The translations under genes were made by a program, and so were the position numbers. This document shows, one piece after another, positions 11,559 to 22,970 of a DNA stretch of 64,000 nt (positions are counted from its first letter, which is position 1; each line of letters begins with the position of its first letter). Origin of the DNA: Epinephelus fuscoguttatus (Eukaryota > Chordata > Actinopteri > Perciformes > Serranidae). The notes beneath the pieces were generated by a model. That model saw only the letters and a program-made list of their open reading frames with translations, did no database searches and was not told the DNA's origin. The stretch covers positions 36,234,143 through 36,298,142 of the forward strand of contig NC_064761.1 in assembly GCF_011397635.1 (NCBI RefSeq), in the 5' to 3' direction.

Positions 11559-12295
11559 GTGAACATCTGAACTTTTGCTGCTTTCTTTTTTTATTCTTAT
11601 GTGGGAAACAAAAGCTGTTCACAACTTATCTTAGCGCCAGTGTACCCCCCTTTACTTTTTCACATGCCTGCTGCAGTTTAAGGAATGTATTCTAGATACC
11701 AGTTACACCAAAGAACAGGCAGAAGCGTGAAGCTGTGGCCTGGAGTTGAGCTGTACCATGGATGGGAGAGATCCTAACTCTCTAATTATAACGGCACACA
11801 TAAACAAGCCCCCTTAATCATTAGTCCAATCAGATTTAGGCTTTCAGCTTTCACCTCTTGCTTTCATCAGGCTTGCTTCAGGAAACAGTTGTTGGAGGTT
11901 GTGTTTTACTGATAATGAGAGCCAGAGATAATGATATCCTGTCCCCAGACAAGTAAACTGTCTGTCACATGAAGACAAATAGACAGAGTGGAGGTCTACT
12001 TCCACTGATGCATAACTCCTCAGAAACAATCACAAATAATAGTCTTGGCCATTAAATTGTTCTCAAACAACTCAAATCCTAATCAAATTGTTCTATCTAA
12101 TTCAACCTTTCCAGAGACAAACAGTTCCCTGAAAATGTTGATGGGATTTTTTTTTCAAGGTACTAAGAACTGCTTTTACCAGTGTTAGGATGAAGTATAG
12201 CTTATTTACATTTACATGTTACCTCAAGCTAGTTGCAATCCTGTTATACGGCAGACTTTCAATACATACTTCAATTAAATCCAGTGCAAAGCTAT

Positions 12296-13080
12296 TGAAG
12301 GAATACTTCACCCACATAATTATCATTTATAAATGAATTAATTTGTGTAAAAAATGTTGCTTTTCTCACATGCCTTTACAGTGAACGAAGAATCCAAAAG
12401 CAGAAAATTCTGTATGAATCTAAGTCAGCGGGATCTGTGTTAAACAACAGCAAAACTATATCAAAACATCAGTTTATAAACCCTCATAAAACTCGTGCAG
12501 TATGATCCAAGTCTCATTTATCCGGTCGTATGCTCAGTACTTGCCAAACACATGCATTCATGCTAAAACCATACTATTTGAAACACTTATGCATAAAGTA
12601 GCACACCTGGGCACAAGCGTGCATTTAAACTCCATTGAGCAGAGTTCAAATGCATGGTGTTGCTTGCAGTGATGCAGTGGTTAGCACCATCGCCTCAAAG
12701 CAAGAGGGTTCTCGTTTGAACCTGCCGGCCGGCAGAGATCCATCTGTGTGGAGTGTGCATCTTCTGCCCATGTCAGCATGAGTGTTCTCCAGGTTCTCTG
12801 GCTTTCTCCCACACTCCATGTGCCAGTGTGATAGTCTAGCGACCTGTCCAGGGTGTCAGCTAAAATAAACTCCAGTCCCCCCATGACCCTGAAAAGGCTA
12901 AGTAGCTACTGATAATGAATGAATAAATGAATGTGTTTGTGATGTACTGATTCTCCGTGCACACGTTTTTTTGAATGTTTGTAAACTGATATTTTGATTT
13001 AGTTTTGCTGTTGTTAATTGCGGCCTCCTTTTACTCCAGTTCATCAAGAATGTTCTCTGTTTTTGGATTCTTCGTTCAAG
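12296..13080. mobile_element. MITE-like element with terminal GAACGAAGAATCCAAAA inverted repeats
   Basis: GAACGAAGAATCCAAAAGCAG at 12383 is matched in reverse complement by CTGTTTTTGGATTCTTCGTTC ending at 13077. The outer left part (GAAGGAATACTTCACCC near 12299) looks like a MITE end that I recognise from fish. A tRNA-headed SINE lies between the arms at 12660-12930, so the inverted-repeat element is the older insertion. Confidence 0.55.
12660..12930 (+). mobile_element. tRNA-headed SINE, GTGGTTAGCAC family, copy 1
   Basis: The head carries an A-box-like GTGGTTAGCACCATCGCC and a degenerate B box, GTTCTCGTTTGAACC. The body has the family words TGTGTGGAGTGTGCAT, GATAGTCTAGCGACCTGTCC and a GAATGAATAAATGAATG tail. 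Other copies are at 39739-40015, 57294-57643 (reverse) and 49695-49797 (tail only). Confidence 0.75.
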
Positions 13081-14132
13081 TTCAAGTTTTCTTGACGAGT
13101 TCAACGTAGCATGGAATAACTGATCAAGAAATGATCATTTTGTGGATGATGTCTTGCCTTAAATTGTGCAGTTTTAATACCAGAGGGTAGAATTCTCTTG
13201 ACAAAACTGTCTAAGTGTCTTTTTTAGTCATTTTCTTTGCATTTGCCTTAAAAAATGAATGTAAAACTCAGTCCAACTATCTCTAAAAATGACATGTTCA
13301 GATGAGATCATTGTGCATGACCCTTTTGCATGAGGTATTCCTTGATTTATAGAAAGAAATATTCATTATGAGGCCATCATTGCTGAAAGAAAAGGATTCA
13401 AGACCATTCTGTGCCATCTTATCACATCTACCTACTTTAATGTCACTATGTTCTTTCTGCAGAGCCAAGGCTGTACTATTCAGGCACTTTGAAACCGGTT
13501 AACACCAGATGACTGTTATACTGTTGAGTGTAAAAACATTCCATGTTTACAGCTGCTCTAAAATTTTCTCTGATTTTATGGCAACTGGCAGTGTGTAGCT
13601 GTGTCTTTGTGTTGTGTGTGTTGGTGCTCATGCAAAACATAAGCAACTAATTTTGCAATTTTACCGGCCAGGGCCTTAATAATGAAGTGATCCGGCTTCA
13701 ACCTCTCGACTACCTTTTTAGTCACATAAGTGCTGTTGTCTAATACTGTGAATAAGGAAGGCCCCTAAGGGATCTTACAATAGGCTATTAACTCAAAATG
13801 ACTCATGTTCAATAATGGTTTCCACCAAGATAGATCTCATACGTCCATAAATATTGTAGCACATTATGGTTATCCATGAACCACAGTGTATGCTTGCTTT
13901 TTAGGATTGTGCTGATTCAGTTGAACCTCAACTTTGCATTTCTGTTTTGTGACATTAATTCAACTTTTTGAATTAAAACTGAGCGTGTTGTTGTTTCAGT
14001 CAGTTTTTACTTGTGAATATGAATTTGTGTTTTTAGTAGCGAGACAATTACAATGGTTTCTCACACCTTGTGAGTGTAGGTCAGAACTTATTGTATGTCA
14101 TGTTCTGCCTTTACCTGTTTGTGGTAAATGCA

Positions 14133-14138
14133 AATAAA
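14133..14138 (+). terminator. Candidate poly(A) signal of gng12
   Basis: AATAAA occurs within GCAAATAAACC. It is followed within 40 nt by a T-rich stretch and lies downstream of the gng12 stop with no gene between. Confidence 0.5.
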
Positions 14139-14614
14139 CCTATGAAAAACACGTCATTCATTTTATTATTTTTTTTTCAACTAATGTAAGATAAAAGAAA
14201 AAGACAAACAAACGTTATAGGAAAAGCAGTATTTTGACAGCCTTGGTTGCTAAGACGGAATATCTGTTGAGTTAATGTTCCGTTAAGCATGTGTTTAAGA
14301 GCGTGTTGGATGCATCCATGTATTAGTTATTTATTAGTATGTGAAATAGCCATTTGTATGAATCGAGTGACAAGTTGTAACTTGTAGTGAGTATTACAAT
14401 TACTGTGCAGTTCCTTTTAGCTCTGTGGAGTGTTTTAACATCTTTCAACTCATTGTTTTGAATTTATAGCACACAAATTGACTGTTTTGGTTCACTCTCA
14501 AGTGAAGCATTTAGCAGCTAAAGATCTTAGGAATTTGTGGAGATCAAATCAGAGCTGAAAGGAGAGTGAAAATTGGATTTCCAGCTGTCTGAGAGATAGA
14601 AACACAACTCCAAT

Positions 14615-15562
14615 TGACCTATGGCTAAGCCATGCCCCCCTCCACTCACTCGGACAGACTATCCACATTCAGTGACTGGTGCTATGGCAGGTGTCACAGT
14701 ACATGGCCTTTCGCAGGAGGCAATTGATGTTTTTTGGGGACATAACGATCAGATGGAGGGATATATTAATCATTTTATTGTTGAGAAGGTCGATGAAAAG
14801 CTTAAATTACAAGCCAAAATTTACAGGTCACAGTGCACGCTTGTGAACTGCATCTTGTTGTCGTCGCCATCAAAGACAACAAGTTAAAGTGCCACTGAAG
14901 TTAAGGTTTTTGGCTCAGAATATGAGAAAAGGATAACAACCTTTTTACCATCTTTACAAAGAGTGTCTCTCCGTTAGTTTGGTGCTACAGTATTTACACT
15001 GAATCATTCAGCATAACGTTTGCCAACCTTTGTTATCTCTGCGATTACAGATAAGTTAATGAAGCTAAGCTCCAGAAGTTAACGTTAGCTTAACTAGAGC
15101 CCTTTGGACAACAGCTAACAATGATGTACCATCACCAAAGTACAAAACTAGAACAAAATAGGCTAATGAACTCCCAGCAAACAAGGTGACATGATGAACA
15201 ACGCAGCTAGGAGCTAACGTTAGGCTAACTTTAGCTAACGTTAGCTAGAGATGTTAAAGATAACTTTATATTTATTTCCAGCAAAGTGACAATATGTTGC
15301 CTGAAACACAATGTTGACTTACCTTAGAACAGATGTAGACATCATTGTTAATCTTATTCACCTGTTAAAAAAAAATACACCTCGTCGCCCAGCCTCTCAG
15401 GATACCTTGTGTCGGAGTTGCATGTACCCCATGCACACCGTTTTCTGTAATGCATTTCAATGGACGTCCAGGCAGAGAATGTCCGAGTGTATGGAATGGC
15501 TATACGCACTGTGATTGGCTCATCGCGTTTGAGGGCGGGACTTAGCCATTGGTCAGTTTCAG
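14615..15562. mobile_element. Non-autonomous DNA transposon with TGACC(A/T)ATGGCTAAG ends
   Basis: The left end near 14617 reads TGACCTATGGCTAAGCCATG. The right end, read in reverse complement from 15562, is TGACCAATGGCTAAGTCCCG, giving TIRs of about 16 bp. The interior has an 88-codon frame (14621-14887) that I could not assign, AGCTAACGTTAGC palindromes near 15210-15250 and no transposase. The target-site duplication was not resolved. Confidence 0.6.
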
Positions 15563-15611
15563 GCAATTCTTTGCTAACATGTTAGCCCTATCAACTTTAT
15601 GAGGTGATAAT

Positions 15612-16460
15612 ATGTCAGTGTTTGCAGCAACCAGCAACCTCCAGGGCTACAAAGTGAAGCTAGTATGGAAGTGCCAAAAACTACAGTTGCTTGAATGGTC
15701 ACTTGAGGCTGGCCCCAAAAGTGAGTCAGCCCTAAGTCCCCAGGAACGGTGCCAGGTTTTCAAACCAATTTTACATAGTGGCCCAACATGGAGTTACAAC
15801 TTTCAGGTCTATCATGAAATGCCATGGGGCCAAAAGATTTTTTCCATTGACTTCCATTGTGAAAGAGACATCTGTAAATCAGTTGATACATTTTTTTGAG
15901 TGTCATAACTCCCACAACCTATACTATTGGGATATGATGCATTTGGTCTGATAACATTTCGAAAGTCTAGAAGAGCCGCAAGATTATATAATTTTATCCC
16001 TAGTCAAGTTACTGGAGCGCTAAACCAGAAGTTAGCTGTTCGGCTGTGGTAAGTCTCCAGTGCGCTTGCTCTATGGGCCTCACGATGTGGAAGATTAAGG
16101 TGTTTTATACCAGGGATATTGAGGTTTTTTGGCTTCATGCACCACTGAGCAACTTTCATAGGGATGAATAGAGCTCTGCCTCCAAGGCTGTCACCAGTTC
16201 TCTTGTACATCGATGGTCAGTCCCCATAGACCCTCATGTTACAATAACTTTACAGCAGAAACAAACATCTTTGCAACATGACACATACAAATTTCCTCAT
16301 CCATGACAACTGTACAGGGGTGTATTTTTATATGATTCAGTGTTTTAAATCTCTCCAAATATGGTCAGTTCTGGCTCCAAAAATCCAAGATGGCGACAGC
16401 CAAAATGGTTTAAAATGGGAGTCCACAAACCAATAGGTGACGTCATAGTGTGTACGTTCA
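15612..16460 (+). repeat. CAAGATGGCGAC repeat family, copy B with extra 5' segment
   Basis: Positions 16330-16460 carry the family words TATGGTCAGTTCTGGCTCC and CCAAGATGGCGACAGCC. The region from 15660 has a segment with GAGGCTGGCCCCAAAA and a GTGCCAAAAACTACAGTTGC block that is also seen near 55460. The copy is more decayed than those at 1600 and 55400. Confidence 0.55.
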
Positions 16461-16468
16461 TTATTGTA

Positions 16469-17051
16469 GGCCCTGATCACACACAAAGCACATAATTAAA
16501 TGCTAGTAAAAAAAAAAAAGAAGCTTGCTATGCCTTTTTATTTTTGCCATGCAGCCACCCCATCACATCCTTACTCTGACCCTTCCCATGTACTCAATCT
16601 ACCTTTTTTTTTTTTTTTTTTAATCTCACGTTAGTCGCTAGTTCCTAAAATGTTGAGGCAGAGGGTACTTGCTGTAGCTCTGGTTGAGGGTGAGAGGCTG
16701 TCAGCAAATAGTTTGCTGGGCACAGGGAAACATGAGACCCTAAAAAAGAGGGTGGATAGTTGGTCCAGGAGCTTCTCGTCCATGATGGCCATTTCCAGGC
16801 ATATTTTAGGATGACTCGGGGGCAGTTTGACAACCTGCTGTCTATCATTGGGCCGTTTAGCTCTGGGTATCCAGCAACTGCTACCACCAGTTTCTCCTCC
16901 ACTGTGAACTTGTTGTTGTGACCACCTCTCGAATCATCCGATTACACAGTTGAAGTTTTTTCCAAATAGATGCAAAAAGCTTCATTCTCATTAAAACAAT
17001 CACTAAAAGCCGCCTTCAACTGTTAAAATGCTTTCTATGTGATCGGGGCCT
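16469..17051 (-). mobile_element. Non-autonomous Harbinger-like element with MADF remnant
   Basis: The ends are inverted repeats. The left reads GGCCCTGATCACACACAAAG, and the right, read in reverse complement, reads GGCCCCGATCACATAGAAAG. A minus-strand frame (16902-16645) starts MEEKLVVAVAGYPELNG, resembling the first helix of a MADF domain, and then decays. A short (T)n tract at 16604-16621 interrupts the element. GGGCC-type termini with a MADF protein fit PIF/Harbinger. Confidence 0.6.
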
Positions 17052-19580
17052 TATACATACAGCTTGCTACGTTGCTAAGTGGCCAACAAAATTAAATAAT
17101 GCTGCTTTAAAATAAAACTTACAGACACTTTGTTCTGATCAAAGGTTAGTACAGTTTTGTCTTGTTGTTCCTGGCTACATTAAACTTCACTGATGTGTAC
17201 AGAGTCCCTGTGGTTTGACTTCCTCAAAGTGTTCACACGGGAACAACTAGATACTCAACCTTAGAATTCAGCTATTACACACCGCACACTATCTGATGGT
17301 ATTCATGACTACAGTCTGTATTTTGAGGGTAGTAACACTTGCCTGCTCAAACTGAGAGAGAGAGATACTTATTCTGCTATAACTACTTTTACCTTATTTG
17401 CACTCAGTAGTCGTTCACTGGTCCCATTGTTAACCAGTTGTCATTCCTTTGTTGGGTTCACAGGTCACCGTGTTCAAATAAGAGGATGAGTCTCTCTAGT
17501 TTGAGGTCAGGAGCAGATAAACATTCGTGTTTGCTCCAATTTCTCAGTGAAGGTTCTTCTGCTCCCCCGAGACCTGGCCACCCTGTTATGCAATGACGGC
17601 TCGGAGCTGCCCTTTCTCTCCTTTCTCCTCAGGTGTGATGTTACAACCACAATTGGGTCAGGCCATATTTGTTGGCCCACATTGATGTAACCCTCACTCA
17701 TATCAGATGATGGATAGCGCTGGCTTTGTAGCAGCATCGTTTGCAGTGATTGTATTACCTGTCGGAGTGGTGCATAAGCTCCGGCATAAGCTGTTGAGCC
17801 AGTATCTCCAATATCTCACCTGGTTTCAGTGTCTACTCCCTGTGTGACAGAAGACTGCGGTTAAGACGGAAAAGTGATTCTGTCTTTTAACCCTCTGGAG
17901 TCCACGGATGCGCCGGTGCATCCAAATCACATGACTGATTTAAGATGACATAGCAGCAAGACGCAGCTGTCTCCGTTTCAAGTTGTGTCGAAAGTGCAAA
18001 CTTCAAACTATGTACCATTTTAAAATTGTGTTAATAGGCCAAGTGAAACCAGACTTATTATAAATAGTTTGCACCATGCTTTTTCCTGGATATTGTCATC
18101 ACATCTGGTGCGCGTTTGGTGCAGCAAGAAAGGGTAAACACAGGCTATTCTAAGGAAAGTGCCTGCGAGCAGAAGAAAAACATGACACCCCCTTTCCTAT
18201 TGGTGGTGTTTTTTGTGCTATTTTAGGTCCAATGTGTTAATACAGGATGTCAAAATGAAAAAATAACAGTTTTTAAGGTGAAATTTAAAGGTAAAATCAA
18301 AAGTAGTCAAAAACAGCCAATTATACCCTCGATCACAAAGGGTCAATAATCAAAATGGCTTTCAGGTGTCATCCTGCTCTGGTATTCCTGGTATTATTAT
18401 TGTTCAGAAAAGAACAATCTCAAACTTTATTTTGGCACTTTTTGTGTTTCATCCAGAGGCACAGTGTGAACTTCTACAAAATGTTTACATTCTGCTGAAC
18501 TTCCTAAAAAGAGAGACATTAGCGAAACCTCAGCGTCACTGACAAGTGTTGTGTTTCTGTGGAACTGAAGAGACTCTTGCATCAGTTCAGCGAAGGGTGG
18601 ATCTGCATGTTTTTCCACTCTGTGCACATTTTATCACATTTCCAAAACTGCACCCTTAAACACAAACCCTCAGGCCACTCGGTCACGCCCTGCACTCTTC
18701 TCCAGTCCTCCAGTATTCTGACCCACTTTTCCCTCTCCATCTGCTCTCTGCCACCTGATCGGACCACCACAGAGGACTGTTTTCCTCTTCATTTCCCTGG
18801 CTGCACACTGTCATCTCTGCAGCAGGTCAGCCTCTCTGTGCACGCTGCCTGTTAATTACAAGTGCTACTATTGTCAGCGGTCAGGGGGGGAAGGCCTCTA
18901 TTCACAGGGCTATTTTTGCCATGAAGCTAAAGCACTGTACGGCTCTAGCAATGGAGACCTGAATAACCCTGACTCATGCACCCATTGTCTTGTGACCCTC
19001 TGTGTTGTACAAGGCTTTGTCCCTCCCCATTCTGCGTAAGCACCAATAATTTCTGGTTTTCTCTTTTTTGCACAGTCTAAAACAGGTCTCTGGTAGGTTA
19101 TTTTTCCGTCTTGCCTCTCTGCTATTTTTAATCCACTCTGCAGTAAATTTAGCTCTGATTGCGTAGCTGCAGAGGGCCGGGAAGAATGAGCTGTCACGAT
19201 GAGCCACTCAGACTCGCACTACAATGGGAATTCTCCCCCCTTCAATGTAATTAGATCCTCAATCTGTGCAAAAGGTCACATTTGACTGGAGTTCCCATGC
19301 AAGAGCAAGGCTGGTTTCAAGAAATCTCATGTCTGTGGCTCATACTGGAGCGTGTGCTTACTCAAATACACTTGATTTGAGTATTTCCATTTCCTGCTGC
19401 TTTATATCTATATGTTTCAGAGACATTTATTGTACTTTTTACTTCACTACACTCATTTGATAGCATAAATTACTCAGCACATTCTGATTAATCATACAGA
19501 TTATAATCAACAAATAAAGTATGATGTAGTATTACAGGTTAAAGTAACAAATTAGCCAGCACTCAGTGATGTACACAAAA
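17052..19580. other. No gene recognised
   Basis: Only short frames without recognisable domains are present on either strand, and no splice-flanked coding block was found. The interval lies between the convergent ends of gng12 and gadd45a. Confidence 0.45.
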
Positions 19581-19588
19581 ATGCATAC

Positions 19589-19949
19589 AGGGTTCCCACC
19601 TGTCTGTGTACCAAATTTCCAAACTTTTCAATGATTTTTTTCAGAGACCCATAATTTTTTTTTTTTGCCCCACTTGCCCAAAAATTTTCAGATATATCTA
19701 ACTCTGTTCAAACATAACTTCAGCTCGCTGGCATACAGGAAAGGAAAGATGAACCCAGGGAGGAAATGTTGAAACGTAAGCAATGGCAAACAAAACACTG
19801 TCACGCATCAACGCGTGTGAGAGCCATGTTGCGTCGACAGCTACAGACAATTGAATGATTCTGACTAATTCTCTGACTTTTCCAGGCCTGGAAATTGTGA
19901 TTGTGAAATTCCATAATTTTAAGAGGTTTTCCAGGACCATGGGAACCCT
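19589..19949. mobile_element. hAT-like MITE
   Basis: The termini are AGGGTTCCCA on the left and TGGGAACCCT on the right, a perfect 10-bp inverted repeat. The flanks ATGCATAC (19581-19588) and ATGCATGA (19950-19957) match at six of eight positions, consistent with an aged 8-bp duplication as made by hAT transposases. No transposase is encoded. Confidence 0.7.
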
Positions 19950-20189
19950 ATGCATGAAAAGTTATAATCCAGTAATACAATTTATATTATTCTGAAATGG
20001 GCCATTCTACATCATGTGTACTTTTATTTTTGGTACTTTATTTTGATGCTAATCAGCCCCTCCAGGATGATGTGATAACGACAATTAGCACAAGCTTGCA
20101 ATTTTACCCAATTACTGCAACTTTACGGCAAATTTTAGCGTTTTAAATGGTTAACATCGGCAGCATGTTGATTCACTCAGCCCCGCCCT

Positions 20190-20345
20190 CGCTCTCTGTT
20201 AATTTTACAAAGGTAAAAAAGTATTAGCCTAATACTTTTTGTACTTCAGTAACATTTTGAATGCAGGACTTTTACTTGTGAAAGTATTTCTACACTGTGG
20301 TATTACTACTTTTAGCTAAGTACAAGGTCTGAATACTTCTTCCAC
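20190..20345 (+). repeat. AAGTATTTCTACA...GAATACTTCTTCCAC repeat
   Basis: The block TACTTTTTGTACTTCAGTAA, GAAAGTATTTCTACACTGTG and CTGAATACTTCTTCCACACC is a common teleost repeat end that I recognise. A related AAGTAAAAGTA-type element in sec16b occupies 30840-32180. Confidence 0.55.
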
Positions 20346-20614
20346 ACCTGCCTGTAACCAATCTCGTCCATCAATGAGAGAAACAAGAGATACAACCTGC
20401 AGACAAGGTGAGAAAGGTGTGAAGAACTTAACCTGCCCAGTAACATGCCAGGACAAAATCCAAACCCTGTCAGGCAGCATGTTGAGCTTCATGTGTGCCA
20501 GCTGTGGGCACAAGACGTAACCCTGCTCCTCAGGACACAGTGTTCCTACAGGCATAATAAACCTGCAGTACCTGGAAATCATGAAGGCGAAACCACCTTT
20601 TAAACTGTTGTTTG

Positions 20615-20620
20615 TTTATT
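20615..20620 (-). terminator. Candidate poly(A) signal of gadd45a
   Basis: TTTATT on the plus strand gives AATAAA on the minus strand, about 690 nt after the gadd45a stop. An alternative signal lies near 21166. Confidence 0.4.
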
Positions 20621-20814
20621 TCATTCAACTTAACAAGCCAAAATTCCATGAACTATGCACAATAAATATAATCCATTAAATTAATAACACATATAAACAT
20701 CAGTTAGTGAACAGGTCTAACATTGCATTGCCCTTAAGTTAAAATAATGATAATAATAATAAACTGTGAAAACTTTCCCTTTTTGAATTATCAAAGTGAC
20801 ATGTTTTAAATACT

Positions 20815-20825
20815 ATTAAATAAAT
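20815..20825 (-). promoter_or_regulatory. AU-rich element in gadd45a 3' UTR
   Basis: The minus strand reads ATTTATTTAAT, two overlapping ATTTA pentamers that fit the UUAUUUAWW destabilising nonamer. GADD45A mRNA is known to be stabilised and destabilised through AU-rich-binding proteins, so the position suggests the same control here if the UTR extends this far. Confidence 0.4.
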
Positions 20826-21311
20826 GTGCTGTTAAAGAAATGCTCGGATTTGGTCTAATTTTCATGAGGAATTCTTCCGGCTGAGAGCTCTGACTGGTCC
20901 TCTCCAGCATGGCCCAGTTCTTGAGAGTCTTGTCAACTGAGGCTCTCTGTCTGCTCTCCCCCAGTCCTGCGCCTGTGCTCACCACCACGTGCGCTTGTCC
21001 ACTCACATGGTTCAGTTTCCTGTAAAGGCTTCTTTCTCAGCAGAGAAAGGTGCAGTCATACATTGGAAATCCTGGAACCCAGACTGCTGAGTCACTCTTC
21101 CTTGGCCCACGAGTTCACGCTGACCTGGTAAATTCGTTGGAACGCTTCGCTTCCTTGTGTTTCTTTATTTCTGCCCCTCCCATCTCTCCTTCTCTCTCTC
21201 TCTCTCTCTCTCTCGGGGCACTTTCCAAAGGAGTCCAACACAGACATTAACACAGGCCTGGTGCAGTTACTTTCCCCCAATGCACACAATACATTAATAT
21301 TCCAAGCAGTT

Positions 21312-22584
21312 TCATCGGTCGGGCAGGTTGATAACAGGCACCCACTGGTCCAAGCAGCGGCTTTCTCTGCAGAATCTGGTCACTTTGCTCAGCGCCGGGT
21401 CCTTCCACAGTGACGACTGGGGATTCTGCAGAAGGAGAGGCACAGCAGTTACCATCTGCTCATTTATGAAGCATGCAAACAGACTGAAATAACTCTGATT
21501 GCACAACCACTGCTGGCAACAGTTGCGTGCAAATATGACCTTGGTACTGACGCTGACACTGCCTCAGTGAGGGCAAAACAACTCCCCTTCCAGTCTGATG
21601 GGAAATGAGCAATACACAGTAGTAAAGCAGACGTGAGTAACGACACTTACTGTAACTAGAACACAGTGCAGGTCCATGGGTTCCCCTCCAGGTTTCACCC
21701 CTCCGAGTATCTCTGCCAGACGCCTCATGTTGCTCACTCGCAGGATGTTGATGTCATTCTCGCAGCAGAATGCCTGGATCAAGGTGAAATGAATCTGGAG
21801 AGCCACATCCTCCTCATCGTCTGTGGCCAGCAGACACAACACCACATTGTCTGGATCCCTGAAAGCAAAGACAATAGAGGGTTGTCAGGAATACGAAGCA
21901 CGTCTCACCTTTTACCCTTAGCAGATTAACTTAAGCCACAGTGGTTATCTTAACCTTAACTTACGCGTTAAGGGACTTTGCTGCCTCGTAGACTCCAACT
22001 GTGGTGCAACCCTGAGGCAATGCAGAGCTGAGCACCTCCTCTAATGCTTTAGCCACCGATTCCATCCTGGAATAGAAACATTTATTAAAATATCATCCAG
22101 CAAAACACACAAGAAAGCAGCCAATTCACATAAACTCCCTGTTATGTCACATTAATATTCATAAGCTGCACTTGTATTCACATGAGGTGGGTGGGAGCTG
22201 ATGAAGTTGCACGATGCACACTGAAACGTGGACAAGACACTAAGACATGTCTGCATCATTAATACAGATTAGACTATAATAATGAGCACGTAGCTAGCTA
22301 AAACTAGCATAATGTTAGCATAACTTGGTTAGCGCGAGCCGACTTGACGTTAGCCGACCGTTAACTAGCACTATATGACACCAAATGTCGCTAATGACAG
22401 ACAAAACTAAAAGTATGAAAGAAACAGACATTAAAATAAGTTTTGTCCACGCTGAGGCATTTGCAAAAGTCTTAAAAACGTCGACATGTAAAACTTGTTA
22501 CGAAGCAAAAACGAATAAAAGTGCAGAAACAAGTCAAGCTAACCTTTCAGAAGAATTATCTCCACCGGTTTCTTCAAAAGTCAT
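21312..22584 (-). CDS. gadd45a: Growth arrest and DNA-damage-inducible protein GADD45 alpha
   Basis: This is a small acidic stress sensor of the L7Ae/GADD45 fold that acts in nucleus and cytoplasm on PCNA, CDK1-cyclin B and MAP3K4. The four exons are 22584-22544, 22066-21965, 21858-21651 and 21425-21312. They join in phase to give 154 residues (human has 165). Conserved signatures are [58 protein letters not shown] and WKDPALSKV, with the C-terminus [12 protein letters not shown]. The start MTFEE aligns with human MTLEE; an in-frame ATG three codons upstream (22593) is possible. All junctions are GT-AG. The loop after GGVKPGGEP is shorter than in mammals. It is transcribed away from sec16b and towards gng12. 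The paralogue suffix (aa or ab) cannot be told from this window. Confidence 0.96.
22243..22252. promoter_or_regulatory. Perfect p53 half-site in gadd45a intron 1
   Basis: AGACATGTCT is a perfect palindromic RRRCATGYYY half-site. Three bases upstream, GGACAAGACA keeps the RRRCWWG core but is poor at its last three positions. Mammalian GADD45A is a p53 target through an intronic site, although in intron 3. Confidence 0.35.
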
Positions 22585-22795
22585 ATTGCACATCCGAGCG
22601 GTTTGATATGTTGTTGTAATGTATCCAGAGAGAAGAGACTGTGTCTGAGTGCTGAGAGTCTCACTGTGTGCCCGGTGGAGTCGATGCAACGTCTCTAGTA
22701 GAGAAACCCGCTGTACTCACGGCTCATTTACATAAACCGGTCCCACACCGGTCACATGGACACACAGGTTATTATCAGGGTGACTCTGTGGATGT

Positions 22796-22855
22796 GGCGA
22801 CACCCTGTGGCCGTGACTGGGTACTACAACTGGGAAATGGAAATCAACTTCTCCC

Positions 22856-22900
<45 letters not shown>

Positions 22901-22931
22901 TTAGTATTAATTTTAATATTATATTATCGTA

Positions 22932-22970
<39 letters not shown>

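Larger units (their letters stand above)
11559..14155 (+). other. Probable gng12 3' untranslated region
   Basis: The 2.6 kb between the gng12 stop and an AATAAA at 14133 has no other gene and is plausibly a long 3' UTR, as known for mammalian GNG12. It contains a MITE-like inverted-repeat unit with an embedded SINE (12296-13080). The transcript end is inferred only from the poly(A) signal. Confidence 0.45.
20600..21311 (-). other. Probable gadd45a 3' untranslated region
   Basis: Reading on the minus strand from the gadd45a stop, the first AATAAA candidates are near 21166 and at 20620-20615. The interval has no coding signature and includes a short (CT)n tract near 21190. A length of about 700 nt is plausible for this gene. 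Confidence 0.5.
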
